From assembly GCF_002250705.1 (NCBI RefSeq), contig NZ_NMVP01000036.1, positions 1 to 64,000 on the forward strand: a stretch of 64,000 bases of DNA. Direction: 5' to 3'. Shown here piece by piece: positions 24,122 to 32,425 of this stretch; within the stretch, counting starts at the first letter, position 1; every line of letters starts with the position of its first letter. The DNA is from Enemella evansiae. Lineage in GTDB: Bacteria; Actinomycetota; Actinomycetes; Propionibacteriales; Propionibacteriaceae. A model generated the notes under the pieces. The model did not search any database. It had not been told where the DNA came from and worked only from the letters and a program-made list of their open reading frames with translations. Both the position numbers and the translations under genes were made by a program.

Positions 24122-25072
24122 TCAGTCGGCGGCGTCGATCAGCTGCTCCACCCGGTCGAGCACGCGCATGGTGGGCAACAGGTCCGCAACGGCGGCCTCG
24201 GGAGTACGCCCCTCGAGGATGGCGGTGACGAACTCGCGGTCCTGGTTCTCGATGCCGCGCTCGTGATCGGTCTCGACGGGTTCCGGGCCGGCGGGCTTGC
24301 CCCAGCCATCGGTGAGTTCGTCGTACCGGGCCAGATAGGTGCCGTTGTCGCAGATGAAGCGGAAGTTCGACCCGAAGGGGCCGTCGTTGTTGAACGACAG
24401 GGCGATGGTGCCGACGGCGCCGGACTCGGCGCGCAGCGAGATGCTGAGGTCCATCGGGATCCCCAGCTGTTCCGACAGCGGGCCGGCGACCGCGGCCACC
24501 TCGGCCGGTGCGCCCCCGCTCTGCCAGACGAACTGATCCACCCCGTGGCAGGCGTGGTGCCAGAGCAGGCTGTCGGTCCAGGGGCGCAGTTCGCCGCGGG
24601 CATTGCGGTTGTCACGGCGCAGGAACAGGGTGTCGACCAGCAGGTGCTGCAACCGCAGCCGGCCGTCGCCGATCTGTTGGTGCACCCACGCCTGACCGGG
24701 ATTGAAACGGCGGGTGTGGGCACCCATCGCGGTCCGGCCGACCCGGTCCGCGGTGGCCACGATCCGTTCGGCGTCGGCCAGGTTGTCGGCGATCGGGATC
24801 TCCACCAGCACGTGCTTCCCGGCCTCCAGGGCGGCGACCGCATGCTCGGCGTGCATCGGGGTGGGCGTGGCCAGGATCACCGCCTCGATGTCCTCACGGG
24901 CCAGGCAACCGTCGAGATCACCGACCTCGGCGACCCCGTGCTCGGCGGCCAGCTGCGCACCGCGTTCCCGGTCACCGGCCGCCAGATAGACGACCTCCGC
25001 CTCCGGCACCTGCGCCAGGGCCGCCAGGTGCTTGGCACCGATCACTCCCTCACCGGCCAGACCGATCCGCAT
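24122..25072 (-). CDS. ligC: 4-carboxy-2-hydroxymuconate-6-semialdehyde dehydrogenase
   Basis: A 316-residue Gfo/Idh/MocA-fold oxidoreductase. The N-terminal GLAGEGVIGAKHLAAL is the NAD(P) site, and EIPIADNLADAERIV replaces the common EKP motif, as in LigC. LigC oxidises the ring-cleavage product of protocatechuate (as its hemiacetal) to 2-pyrone-4,6-dicarboxylate, the substrate of LigI. The divergent neighbours ligA, ligB and ligI make this role very likely, whereas sequence alone would only say Gfo/Idh/MocA. GAGGAGG lies 5 bases before the ATG. It shares an operator-bearing intergenic region with ligA. Confidence 0.85.
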   Translation of the reverse strand: MRIGLAGEGVIGAKHLAALAQVPEAEVVYLAAGDRERGAQLAAEHGVAEVGDLDGCLAREDIEAVILATPTPMHAEHAVAALEAGKHVLVEIPIADNLADAERIVATADRVGRTAMGAHTRRFNPGQAWVHQQIGDGRLRLQHLLVDTLFLRRDNRNARGELRPWTDSLLWHHACHGVDQFVWQSGGAPAEVAAVAGPLSEQLGIPMDLSISLRAESGAVGTIALSFNNDGPFGSNFRFICDNGTYLARYDELTDGWGKPAGPEPVETDHERGIENQDREFVTAILEGRTPEAAVADLLPTMRVLDRVEQLIDAAD

Positions 25073-25107
25073 TGCTACCTCCTCGTCGCACGAATCCTGT
25101 GGACCAA

Positions 25108-25119
25108 ACTGTAGACAAT
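25108..25119. promoter_or_regulatory. Putative GntR operator (divergent copy) between ligC and ligA
   Basis: ACTGTAGACAAT matches ATTGTTGACAAT, present exactly at 34245, 44249 and 46282, at 10 of 12 positions. It lies between two divergent catabolic operons and overlaps the -35 element of the proposed ligA promoter, a position that fits repression. Confidence 0.6.
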
Positions 25120-25140
25120 AATGTTGCCACTGCCTAGAGT
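25112..25140 (+). promoter_or_regulatory. Proposed ligABI promoter
   Basis: A -35-like TAGACA at 25112-25117 and a -10-like TAGAGT at 25135-25140 are separated by 17 bp, 52 bases ahead of the ligA start. Inferred from spacing and sequence only. Confidence 0.4.
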
Positions 25141-25192
25141 GGGTAGTGAGACGCGGTCACGGGAGACCTGCGCAGGCGGGAGGAACACAGGC

Positions 25193-25729
25193 ATGACGCC
25201 ACCTGAGGAAACACGAACCGAACACGCCGAGCCCGAACAGCGCCCCGCACCGGCGGGCGATCGGAGCAGCCCGGACCATGTCCCCGACTACGAGGACATC
25301 CCCGGCACCTATGTCTTCAACGGACGGCGCAGCCGCGCGGGTTATCCGTTGAACATGATGGCGATGTCATTGAACCATCAGGCCAACCGGGACGCCTTCA
25401 CCGCGGACTCCGAGGCGTACATGGAGCGCTTCCAGCTCTCCCCCGAGCAGCGCCAGGCGGTCCGCGACCGCGACTACCTCGCGATGCTGCGGCTGGGCGG
25501 GAACATCTACTTCATCCACAAACTGGCCGTCCTGGACGGGCTCACCCTGCAGCACGTCGGCGGCGACATGTCCGGCATCACCGTGGACGAGTTCCGCGCC
25601 ATGATGCTGCACGGCGGCCGGCCGATCGAGGGCAACCGCACCCGCGCGGAGTGGGCGGCCCGCCCGCATCCCGAACGCCCCACCGGGCTCGACGAATACA
25701 CCAGCACCAACAAGGAAGGACGCGCCTGA
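25193..25729 (+). CDS. ligA: Protocatechuate 4,5-dioxygenase, alpha subunit
   Basis: A 178-residue small subunit of the type II extradiol dioxygenase LigAB. After a charged, Pro-rich N-terminal extension of about 45 residues comes the family core: GTYVFNGRRSRAGYPLNMM, then LNHQANRDAF and DYLAMLRLGGNIYFIHKLAVLDG, then GGDMSGITVDEFRAMMLHGGR. The subunit caps the active site of the catalytic beta subunit. GGGAGG lies 7 bases before the ATG. Its stop overlaps the ligB start as TGATG, ensuring equal synthesis. It opens the plus-strand ligA-ligB-ligI operon. Confidence 0.93.
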   Translation: MTPPEETRTEHAEPEQRPAPAGDRSSPDHVPDYEDIPGTYVFNGRRSRAGYPLNMMAMSLNHQANRDAFTADSEAYMERFQLSPEQRQAVRDRDYLAMLRLGGNIYFIHKLAVLDGLTLQHVGGDMSGITVDEFRAMMLHGGRPIEGNRTRAEWAARPHPERPTGLDEYTSTNKEGRA

Positions 25730-26568
25730 TGGCTGAACTGGTCGGCGGCATCGGCTGCTCCCACGTGCCCGCGGTCGGTGCCGCGATGGACAACGGCAAG
25801 ACCGAGGAGTCCTACTGGGCCCCGTTCTTCGAGAAGCTTCCCCCCGCGCGGGAGTGGATGGCCCAGACCGCGCCCGATGTCTGCATCGTCGTCTACAACG
25901 ACCACGCCACCGCGCTGGATCTGAACCTCATCCCGACCTTCGCGCTCGGTGTCGGTGAGAGCTTCCAGCCCGCCGACGAGGGTTACGGCCCGCGCCGGGT
26001 CCCGGTCGTCGAGGGCGCCCCGGATCTGGCCTGGCACCTGGCGGAATCGCTGATCCTGGACGAGTTCGACATGACTCTGGCGAACAAGATGGAGGTCGAC
26101 CACGGGCTCACCGTGCCGCTCTCGGTGATGTTCGGGCAGCCGCAGGCGTGGCCGACCAAGGTCATCCCGCTCTGTGTGAACGTGATCCAGTACCCGCCGC
26201 CCACCGCGCACCGCTGCCTCGAACTCGGCCGCGCGATCCGCCGGGCGCTCGACGCCTGGGAGGGACCGGAGCGGATCGCGATCTTCGGCACCGGTGGCAT
26301 GTCGCACCAGTTGCAGGGTGAGCGGGTCGGGCTGATCAACTCCAACTTCGACACCGAGTTCATGAACCGGATGATCGCCGAACCCGACGAGCTGGCCACC
26401 ATCAGCCACACCGAGCTCATCCGCGAGGCCGGCTCGGAGGGCATCGAGATGGTGATGTGGATGATCATGCGCGGTGCGATGAACCCCGAGGTCACCGAGA
26501 TCTATCGCAACCTGCACGTGCCGACCTCGAACACCAGCAACGGCCTGCTGATCCTGGAGAACGCGTGA
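25729..26568 (+). CDS. ligB: Protocatechuate 4,5-dioxygenase, beta (catalytic) subunit
   Basis: A 279-residue catalytic subunit that cleaves protocatechuate between C4 and C5 with O2 and Fe(II). The iron ligands His12 (GIGCSHVPA), His59 (VYNDHAT) and the Glu of EGIEMVMW, and the acid/base His in TGGMSHQLQG, all match LigB of Sphingobium. The protein ends with STSNGLLILENA-like sequence (NTSNGLLILENA), which is near the usual end. Both borders overlap neighbours (TGATG with ligA, GTGA with ligI). Gallate or 3-O-methylgallate dioxygenases are related, but the presence of a separate alpha subunit favours protocatechuate. Confidence 0.94.
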   Translation: MAELVGGIGCSHVPAVGAAMDNGKTEESYWAPFFEKLPPAREWMAQTAPDVCIVVYNDHATALDLNLIPTFALGVGESFQPADEGYGPRRVPVVEGAPDLAWHLAESLILDEFDMTLANKMEVDHGLTVPLSVMFGQPQAWPTKVIPLCVNVIQYPPPTAHRCLELGRAIRRALDAWEGPERIAIFGTGGMSHQLQGERVGLINSNFDTEFMNRMIAEPDELATISHTELIREAGSEGIEMVMWMIMRGAMNPEVTEIYRNLHVPTSNTSNGLLILENA

Positions 26569-27440
26569 CCACGAAGACGATTGCGGCGCCGGTCGCCGAT
26601 CCGCACCCGCCGACGCGGCTGCAGCTGCCGGCCGGCGCCACCGACGCGCACTGCCACGTGTTCGGGCCCGGGGATGTCTTCCCCTACGCCCCGGAGCGGG
26701 CCTACACCCCGCCGGACGCACCCTACGAGCGGTTGGTCGGACTGCACGACCGGATGGGCCTCACCAACGGTGTGATCGTCCAGGCGAGCTGCCACGGCAC
26801 CGACAATGCCGCCCTGCTGGACGCGCTGCGCCGCGGTGAGGGCCGCTACGCCGGGGTCGCGATGGTCTCCCCCGAGGTCACCCGCGCCGAACTGGAGGAG
26901 CTGCACGAGGCCGGGGTGCGCTCGACCCGGTTCAACTTCGTCGCCCATCTCGGCGGGCGCCCCGATCTGGACGCTTTCCGCACCGTGGTCGAGAAGGTCG
27001 TGCCGCTCGGCTGGCATCTGGTGCTGCACTTCGATGCCAAGGACATCGCCGACAATCTCGACCTGCTGCGCGGTCTGCCCTGCCCGTGGATCATCGATCA
27101 CATGGGCCGGGTGGACACCGCGGCGGGTGTCGACCAGCCGGCCTTCGCCGCCCTGCTGGAGCTGATGGCCGACGAGCGTTCCTGGGTGAAGATCTCCGGC
27201 GCGGAACGGCTCACCGTCGACGGTACGCCGCCCTATGACGATGTCGTCCCGTTCGCCCGCGCCCTGGTCGAGGCGGCACCGGATCGGGTGCTGTGGGGCA
27301 CCGACTGGCCGCACCCGAACGTCCGCTCGATGCCCGACGACGGCGACCTGGTCGACCTGCTCGCCGATCTGCTGCCCGGCGAGGCCGATCGGCAGCGGGT
27401 GCTGGTCGACAACCCGCGTACCCTCTATCCGCTCAGCTGA
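26565..27440 (+). CDS. ligI: 2-pyrone-4,6-dicarboxylate hydrolase
   Basis: A 291-residue metal-independent amidohydrolase that opens 2-pyrone-4,6-dicarboxylate to 4-oxalomesaconate. TDAHCHVFGPGDVFPYAPER near residue 24 and ASCHGTDNAALLDAL are typical of LigI, as are HFDAKD and WGTDWPHPNVRSMPDDGDLVDLL with the catalytic Asp. The GTG start overlaps the ligB stop (GTGA). A strong terminator follows 15 bp after the stop, ending this operon. Confidence 0.93.
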   Translation: MTTKTIAAPVADPHPPTRLQLPAGATDAHCHVFGPGDVFPYAPERAYTPPDAPYERLVGLHDRMGLTNGVIVQASCHGTDNAALLDALRRGEGRYAGVAMVSPEVTRAELEELHEAGVRSTRFNFVAHLGGRPDLDAFRTVVEKVVPLGWHLVLHFDAKDIADNLDLLRGLPCPWIIDHMGRVDTAAGVDQPAFAALLELMADERSWVKISGAERLTVDGTPPYDDVVPFARALVEAAPDRVLWGTDWPHPNVRSMPDDGDLVDLLADLLPGEADRQRVLVDNPRTLYPLS

Positions 27441-27455
27441 GCGATCCCGACACAG

Positions 27456-27491
27456 AAACCGCCGGTGGCCCGAGGGCCACCGGCGGTTTTT
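27456..27491. terminator. Bidirectional rho-independent terminator
   Basis: A perfect 15-bp stem (27456-27470 with 27475-27489) closes a 4-base loop CGAG and is followed by a run of T. An A-run precedes the stem on the left. It therefore can end both the rightward ligABI message and the leftward ligU-containing message, which converge here. Confidence 0.93.
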
Positions 27492-27512
27492 CCTTCTGCT
27501 GTTCGGATTCGA

Positions 27513-28598
27513 TCAGGGCAGGCGCTGACCGGGGCCCGGGAAGACGGTGCCGTCGAAGATCTTGCGGGCGGTCGACACCGCACCGCCACTGAGCACCCGC
27601 GGGGTGTCCGCGCTGTCGTCGACGCGCACGTCGACCTGCAGCACCCCGCTGGGATGCTCCACCGCGATCAACCCACCACCGCTCGGCATGGCCGCCGCGA
27701 GCTCGTGCCCGACGGCACCGTCCAGCAGCACCCCGGTGACGACGCTGATCGCGCCGAAGACCCCGATGGCCTGGTGCGGCTGCCGGGGGATGAAGGAGCG
27801 CACGCTGATCATCCCGTCCCCGGCGGGCGGGGCCACGATGGCGGTCTTCGGCACGCTGAGCGCGGTCACGTCCCCCATGCCCATCAGTTCCCCGGCCTTG
27901 ATCCGCAGGGAATCGATCCGGTTCAACAGGGCCTCGTCGGCCGCCAGTTCGGCGTGGCTCTCGTGCCCGGTCAGCCCCAGTTCGTCGGCCGCCACGATCA
28001 CCGCGGGCATGCCGTTGTCGATCAGCGTCACCGTCAGCCCGTCGATCTCGTCGCGGAGCTGCCCGGTGGGCAGCAGCGCACCGGTCACCGAGCCCTCGAG
28101 GTCGGCGAACCGCAGCGTGATCGGCGCGGCGCTCTGCGGCACCCCGGCGAGCGTGGTGTCCCCGTCATAGTCGACCCGGCCACCGGGGGTGGCGAACTCG
28201 GCGGTCACCAGGCCACCGGTGTTGACCATCCGGATCCGCACCTCGGTGCGCTCGGCGCCCGCGCTCACCAGGCCGCGCTCGACCGCGAACGGGCCGACCC
28301 CGGCCAGGATGTTGCCGCAGTTCTGCCGGTCGCTGATCGTCGGCTCGGCCACCCCGACCTGGAAGAAGTGGTAGTCCACATCGACGTCGTCCTGCCTCGA
28401 CGGCGAGACGATCGCCACCTTGCTGGTCACCGTGGTGGCGCCACCCAACCCGTCGATCTGCCGCGGGTCGGGCGTACCCATCACCCGGAGCAGGAACTCG
28501 TCCCGCTCCGCGGGGTCGGTGGGCACGTCTTCGGCGAGGAAGTACGCCCCCCGCGAGGTCCCGCCACGCATCAGCATGCAGCGGGTCCCCGCGGTCAT
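27513..28598 (-). CDS. ligU: 4-oxalomesaconate tautomerase (PrpF family)
   Basis: A 361-residue PrpF/GalD-type isomerase that interconverts forms of 4-oxalomesaconate so that the hydratase LigJ can act. It shows MLMRGGTSRGAYFLAEDVP at the start, GTPDPRQIDGLGGATTVTSKVAIV, NCGNILAGVGPFAVERGL and the second-half equivalents; the cysteine in QNCGN and the Lys in TSKVA sit at the expected active-site places. It is the last gene of the long minus-strand operon from the MHS transporter and overlaps ligK (ATGA). GalD from gallate catabolism is an equivalent name. Confidence 0.88.
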   Translation of the reverse strand: MTAGTRCMLMRGGTSRGAYFLAEDVPTDPAERDEFLLRVMGTPDPRQIDGLGGATTVTSKVAIVSPSRQDDVDVDYHFFQVGVAEPTISDRQNCGNILAGVGPFAVERGLVSAGAERTEVRIRMVNTGGLVTAEFATPGGRVDYDGDTTLAGVPQSAAPITLRFADLEGSVTGALLPTGQLRDEIDGLTVTLIDNGMPAVIVAADELGLTGHESHAELAADEALLNRIDSLRIKAGELMGMGDVTALSVPKTAIVAPPAGDGMISVRSFIPRQPHQAIGVFGAISVVTGVLLDGAVGHELAAAMPSGGGLIAVEHPSGVLQVDVRVDDSADTPRVLSGGAVSTARKIFDGTVFPGPGQRLP

Positions 28599-29290
28599 CG
28601 GCCGGCCTCGGCGGAGGTGACGTAGCGGATCCCGAGCTCGGCGACCCGGTCCCGCCAGCCGTAGTGGTCCAGGCCGATGACCCCGGAGCGGAAGGCCTCC
28701 CGGGCCCGGGCCTCCTTGTCGATCCGGGCCTGGGAGAGTTCCAGGGCCCGATCGACATCGGCCCGCTGGACCACCATCACCCCATCGTCGTCGGCGACGA
28801 TCACGTCACCGGGGCTGATCAGCTGACCGCCGAGCACCACCGGGACGTTGACCGCACCCGGGGTCGCCTTGACGCTGCCCTGGGCGTTGATCGCCCGCGA
28901 CCACACCGGGAAGCCCATCTCCTTGAGCTCGCTGGAATCGCGGGCGCCGCAGTCCAGCACCACCCCGCGTACCCCGCGCTGCTGCAGCTGGGTCGCGAAG
29001 AGCTCACCGAACAGCCCGCCCAGGTTCGGCGAGGCGAGCCCGACCACGAGCACGTCACCGGCCCGGCACTGCTCCACGGCGACGTGGATCATCAGGTTGT
29101 CGCCGGGCCAGCAGAGCGCGGTGACGACATTGCCCCCGATCCGCGCCCCCGGCCAGACGGGGCGATGCTCCGCCCCCAGGCTGCCGATCCGGCCGAGCGC
29201 CTCGTGCACCGTGGCGACGCCGAACTCACCCAACCTGGCGGCGCGTTCGGCGTCGGTACGCGGTGGGTCGGTGATGACGATGGACTCCAT
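28595..29290 (-). CDS. ligK: 4-carboxy-4-hydroxy-2-oxoadipate / HMG aldolase (RraA fold)
   Basis: A 231-residue class II aldolase of the RraA-like fold, which splits 4-carboxy-4-hydroxy-2-oxoadipate into pyruvate and oxaloacetate, the last step of the 4,5-cleavage route. The family core is visible: ATVHEALGRIG, GNLMIHVAVEQ-like PGDNLMIHVA, LASPNLGGLFGELFATQ and the metal-binding VLDCGARDSSELK, then PVWSRAINAQGSVKATPG. AGGAAGAAGGCGGAG lies shortly ahead of the ATG. It overlaps ligU by 4 bp. RraA itself is shorter and lacks the C-terminal extension seen here. Confidence 0.9.
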   Translation of the reverse strand: MESIVITDPPRTDAERAARLGEFGVATVHEALGRIGSLGAEHRPVWPGARIGGNVVTALCWPGDNLMIHVAVEQCRAGDVLVVGLASPNLGGLFGELFATQLQQRGVRGVVLDCGARDSSELKEMGFPVWSRAINAQGSVKATPGAVNVPVVLGGQLISPGDVIVADDDGVMVVQRADVDRALELSQARIDKEARAREAFRSGVIGLDHYGWRDRVAELGIRYVTSAEAGR

Positions 29291-29338
29291 GGGTTGATTC
29301 TCCGCCTTCTTCCTGTGTTGTCGTTTCCTCCGCCGGGC

Positions 29339-30853
29339 TCAGAGGGGGTACTGGGCGTGCGCCGCCTGCAGGGTGATCCACCGGGTCTCGGTGAAGAACT
29401 CCTCCTCGCGGAAGCCGCCGAACTTGCCGAACCCGGACTTGCCCATGCCACCGAACGGCACCGCGGCATGGTCGGCGACGGTCTGGTCGCCGACATGCAC
29501 CGAGCCGGCCTGGATCCGCGGCGCGATCTCCCAGCCGCGGCCCATGTTGGAGGTGATGATGCCGGCGGACAGGCCGTAGCCGGTGCCGTTCATCATCTCC
29601 ACGGCCTCGTCGATGGTGTCGTAACCGCGGACCTCCAGCAGCGGCCCGAAGAACTCCTCGGTGCGCAGCTCGGAATCGACCGGCACATCGCGCAGCACCA
29701 CCGGTGCCACGACCACCGCATCGTCGTCGCTGGCATCGGCGGGAACATCGGTACGCTCCCCCGCCGCCAGCACCGCGCCGGACTCCAGCGCGGAGTCGAC
29801 CAGACCGCGGATCCGCTCGGCGCTCGCCCGGGTGATCAGCGGACCGACGACGGTGGTCGGCTGGGTCGGATCACCGACGCCGAGCCCACCGACCCGGCGG
29901 GCCAGCCGGGCGCTGAACTCATCGACCAGGGAGTTCGGCACCAGCACCACATCGGAGCACATGCAGATCTGACCGGAGTTGTAGAAGCCGCTGAAGGTCG
30001 CCGCATCCACCGCGTAGTCCAGATCGGCGTCGTCGAGCACCAGCAGCGGGTTCTTGCCACCGAGCTCGAGCAGCGCCGGGGTGAGGTTGCGCCCGGCCAC
30101 CTCACCGATCTTGCGGCCGACCGCGGTCGACCCGGTGAAGTTCACCCGGCGTACCCGGTCGTCGGAGATCATCGATTCGATCAGCTCCGGCGCATCGGCG
30201 CGATCGTTGGTGATCACGTTCAGCACCCCGGCGGGCAGCCCGGCATCGGCCATCAGCCTGGCCAGCGCCAGGCCGGCGGTCACCGGTGACTCCTCGCTCG
30301 GGCGCAGCACCACGGTGTTGCCGAGCGCGATGGCGACCGCGAACGCCCGGATGCCGAGCACGATCGGCGCGTTCCACGGCGAGATGGCGAGCACCACGCC
30401 GGCGGGTTCGCGGATGGTGAAGCTGGCCACCCCGGGACCACCGGTGTTGTAGGACTCACCGATCGGGCCGGAACCGAGGGTCGCGGCCTGCTGCAGGATC
30501 TGCACCGACAGCGCGATGTTGATCGCGGTCCACACCGGCGTCCCGCCGACCTCGCGGGCCATCAGCTCGGTGAACTCGCCCTGCCGCTCCTGCAGCAGCT
30601 CGGCCGCCCGCAGCATCACCTTCTGCCGCTCCACCGGCGGGGTCTCCCGCCAGGTCTTGAACGCCTCGGCGGCGGCATCCACCGCAGCGCGGGCATCCTC
30701 GACGCCGGCGGCGGCGACCTGGGCGACCTCCTCGCCGGAGGGCGAGAGGACGGCGACGGTGCGGCCACTGCGGGCCGGCACGTCCTCGCCGTTGATCAGC
30801 AGGCCGTGGGTGGTGATGTCCGCCCCGGTCTGTGGCTTGGTTTCAGCGGTCAT
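29339..30853 (-). CDS. Aromatic aldehyde dehydrogenase, vanillin dehydrogenase-like
   Basis: A 504-residue NAD(P)-dependent aldehyde dehydrogenase. FTGSTAVGRKIGE and LELGGKNPLLVLDDADLD hold the catalytic Glu, GFYNSGQICMCSD the catalytic Cys, and EEFFGPLLEVRGYD the usual cofactor Glu. The sequence resembles benzaldehyde/vanillin dehydrogenases, and the operon leads to protocatechuate, so oxidation of vanillin to vanillate (or 4-hydroxybenzaldehyde to 4-hydroxybenzoate) is the likely role. The exact aldehyde is inference. It lies between ligK and an amidohydrolase in one minus-strand operon. Confidence 0.82.
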   Translation of the reverse strand: MTAETKPQTGADITTHGLLINGEDVPARSGRTVAVLSPSGEEVAQVAAAGVEDARAAVDAAAEAFKTWRETPPVERQKVMLRAAELLQERQGEFTELMAREVGGTPVWTAINIALSVQILQQAATLGSGPIGESYNTGGPGVASFTIREPAGVVLAISPWNAPIVLGIRAFAVAIALGNTVVLRPSEESPVTAGLALARLMADAGLPAGVLNVITNDRADAPELIESMISDDRVRRVNFTGSTAVGRKIGEVAGRNLTPALLELGGKNPLLVLDDADLDYAVDAATFSGFYNSGQICMCSDVVLVPNSLVDEFSARLARRVGGLGVGDPTQPTTVVGPLITRASAERIRGLVDSALESGAVLAAGERTDVPADASDDDAVVVAPVVLRDVPVDSELRTEEFFGPLLEVRGYDTIDEAVEMMNGTGYGLSAGIITSNMGRGWEIAPRIQAGSVHVGDQTVADHAAVPFGGMGKSGFGKFGGFREEEFFTETRWITLQAAHAQYPL

Positions 30854-30863
30854 GATCGTTTCC

Positions 30864-32072
30864 TCAGTCCAGGTTGAAAATCTTGCGAGCGGTCTCGCCG
30901 AGAATGTTGCGCTTGCCCTGGTCGGAGACGAAGGGCAGGGTCATGATCCGGCCGGGCACGTCGAAGTCCCAGTGCGGCCAGTCGGAGGAGTAGAGCAGGG
31001 TGTTGTCGGCATCGATCGCCTCGAAGGTGCTCTGCAGCAGCCGCATATCGGTGACCTCCAGCGGCTGCGAGGTGTAGTACATCTCGCGCATGTATTCGCT
31101 GGGCAGCTTCTTCAGCCCGGGCGCGTCCGAGGTCCGCAGGATGTACTCATGATCGAGCCGCTGCATCATGAACGGCAGCCAGGCCAGCCCGCTCTCGATC
31201 CAGATCACCTTGAGATCGGGGAAGCGCTCGGGCAGCGCGTTCACGATCCAGTTGGTCAGGTGGGTCATGTTGCAGGTGACGAAGGACATCGAGTGCACCG
31301 AGAGGAAGCGGTTCATCGACTTGGTCATCGAGTCGTTCCAGGAGGGGCCGGCGTGGAAGCCGAGCGGCATGCCCAGCTTCTCCAGCTCCGCATAGACCGG
31401 CATGTACTTGTTGTTGTGCACACCGACGTGCCGCTGGCTGGTGACCAGGAAGCCGATCACATCGGGATGGTCGTGGTATTGCCGGATCGTGCGCAGCGAC
31501 TCCTCGGCGTCCTCGAAGGGCAGACCGAGCATCGTCTTGATCCGGTTGTCCGTGCCCAGCACGGTTTCGGTGAACCACTTGTTGTACGCCCGCATCAGAT
31601 TCCCGGCGATCTCCGGGCTCGGGTGCAGACCGATCTCCAGCATCGGCTGGGGGAAGACCACCTGCACGTCGATGGACATCGAGTCCATGGCGCGGCGGAT
31701 CAGGGTGACGTCGCGGTGCACGTCGGTCTCGGTGACCTCCTCACCGAGCTGGGCCTGGTGCGGGATGCGCCCGCCGACGTCCTGGAAGGTGAGGCCGGGG
31801 GTGAAGCCGCTGAGCGCGCTCTCCCCCATCGGCCAGTCCTGCATGTGTCGGCGGCCGACATCGCGCAGCACCGGATCCTCGATGTAGTCGATGATCTCCG
31901 ACCAGGAGTCGAGCTCCACGTGGTGGGAGTCGACGTCGACGATGAAGTAGTCGTCCAGACCGAAGAACTCGGCCTCGTTGCGGGCGTTCGCCAAGATCTC
32001 ACGCGAGTCGGTGGAGACCGTGATCTGCTGGGTCTCGCGGTGGGTCGCGGTGTTCGATGGTTCCTTCAGCAT
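30864..32072 (-). CDS. Amidohydrolase-2 family metalloenzyme, substrate unknown
   Basis: A 402-residue amidohydrolase of the ACMSD/decarboxylase superfamily. The first motif reads FIVDVDSHHVELDS (D-x-H-H rather than the usual HxH) near residue 40, followed by GFHAGPSWND, TCNMTHLTNWIVN and a terminal LLYSSDWPHWDFD with the conserved Asp. Members of this group decarboxylate or hydrolyse aromatic and related acids. At 402 residues it is longer than LigW (5-carboxyvanillate decarboxylase). ATG at 32072 is chosen over 32126 because the longer form would overlap the next gene. It lies in the lig operon with a Rieske protein and a small helical protein, so action on an aromatic side-stream substrate is inferred. 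Confidence 0.7.
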   Translation of the reverse strand: MLKEPSNTATHRETQQITVSTDSREILANARNEAEFFGLDDYFIVDVDSHHVELDSWSEIIDYIEDPVLRDVGRRHMQDWPMGESALSGFTPGLTFQDVGGRIPHQAQLGEEVTETDVHRDVTLIRRAMDSMSIDVQVVFPQPMLEIGLHPSPEIAGNLMRAYNKWFTETVLGTDNRIKTMLGLPFEDAEESLRTIRQYHDHPDVIGFLVTSQRHVGVHNNKYMPVYAELEKLGMPLGFHAGPSWNDSMTKSMNRFLSVHSMSFVTCNMTHLTNWIVNALPERFPDLKVIWIESGLAWLPFMMQRLDHEYILRTSDAPGLKKLPSEYMREMYYTSQPLEVTDMRLLQSTFEAIDADNTLLYSSDWPHWDFDVPGRIMTLPFVSDQGKRNILGETARKIFNLD

Positions 32073-32089
32073 GGGTGTCTCTCTGCTCC

Positions 32090-32425
32090 TCACGAGTGCT
32101 GGGCGGCCTCGAGCCGGGAGAACCACAGCGCGAGGTCGAAGGGATTGAGGTCCTGGGATTTCATCAGCGCGTGCACGAATCGGACGACATCGGTCGGCGC
32201 CACCTCATTGGCGTCGAAGGTCCAGTCGTCGGCACCCTGACTCAGGTCGGAGGCGATCACGTAGAGCCTGATCACATCGGTGATCACCTGCTGCAGCTCT
32301 TCCCCGCGCAGCAGATCCGGTTCGCCGGCGAGCACCCCGTCGACGTATTCGCGCAGCTGATCGGCGATCCCGGCGAAGCGGGAGCCCTCTGCGGCGTTCT
32401 CAGATTTCGACAAAGATCTCACCAT
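32090..32425 (-). CDS. Small helical protein of unknown function in the lig operon
   Basis: A 111-residue acidic protein without recognised domain. Predicted helices cover most of it (IADQLREYVDGVLAG, ELQQVITDVIRLYVIASDLS, PTDVVRFVHALMKSQDLNPFDLALWFSRLEA). There are no cysteines, signal peptide or membrane segment. The ATG at 32425 overlaps the end of the Rieske gene by 26 bp, with GAAGAGA just ahead; a TTG at 32413 would shorten it by four residues. Its fixed place between the Rieske and amidohydrolase genes suggests it is a partner or accessory subunit of one of them. Confidence 0.7.
   Translation of the reverse strand: MVRSLSKSENAAEGSRFAGIADQLREYVDGVLAGEPDLLRGEELQQVITDVIRLYVIASDLSQGADDWTFDANEVAPTDVVRFVHALMKSQDLNPFDLALWFSRLEAAQHS

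Noticed and set aside
30864..32072. 5-carboxyvanillate decarboxylase (LigW)
   Set aside because: Length (402 against about 330 residues) and the first metal motif differ, so only the superfamily is called.
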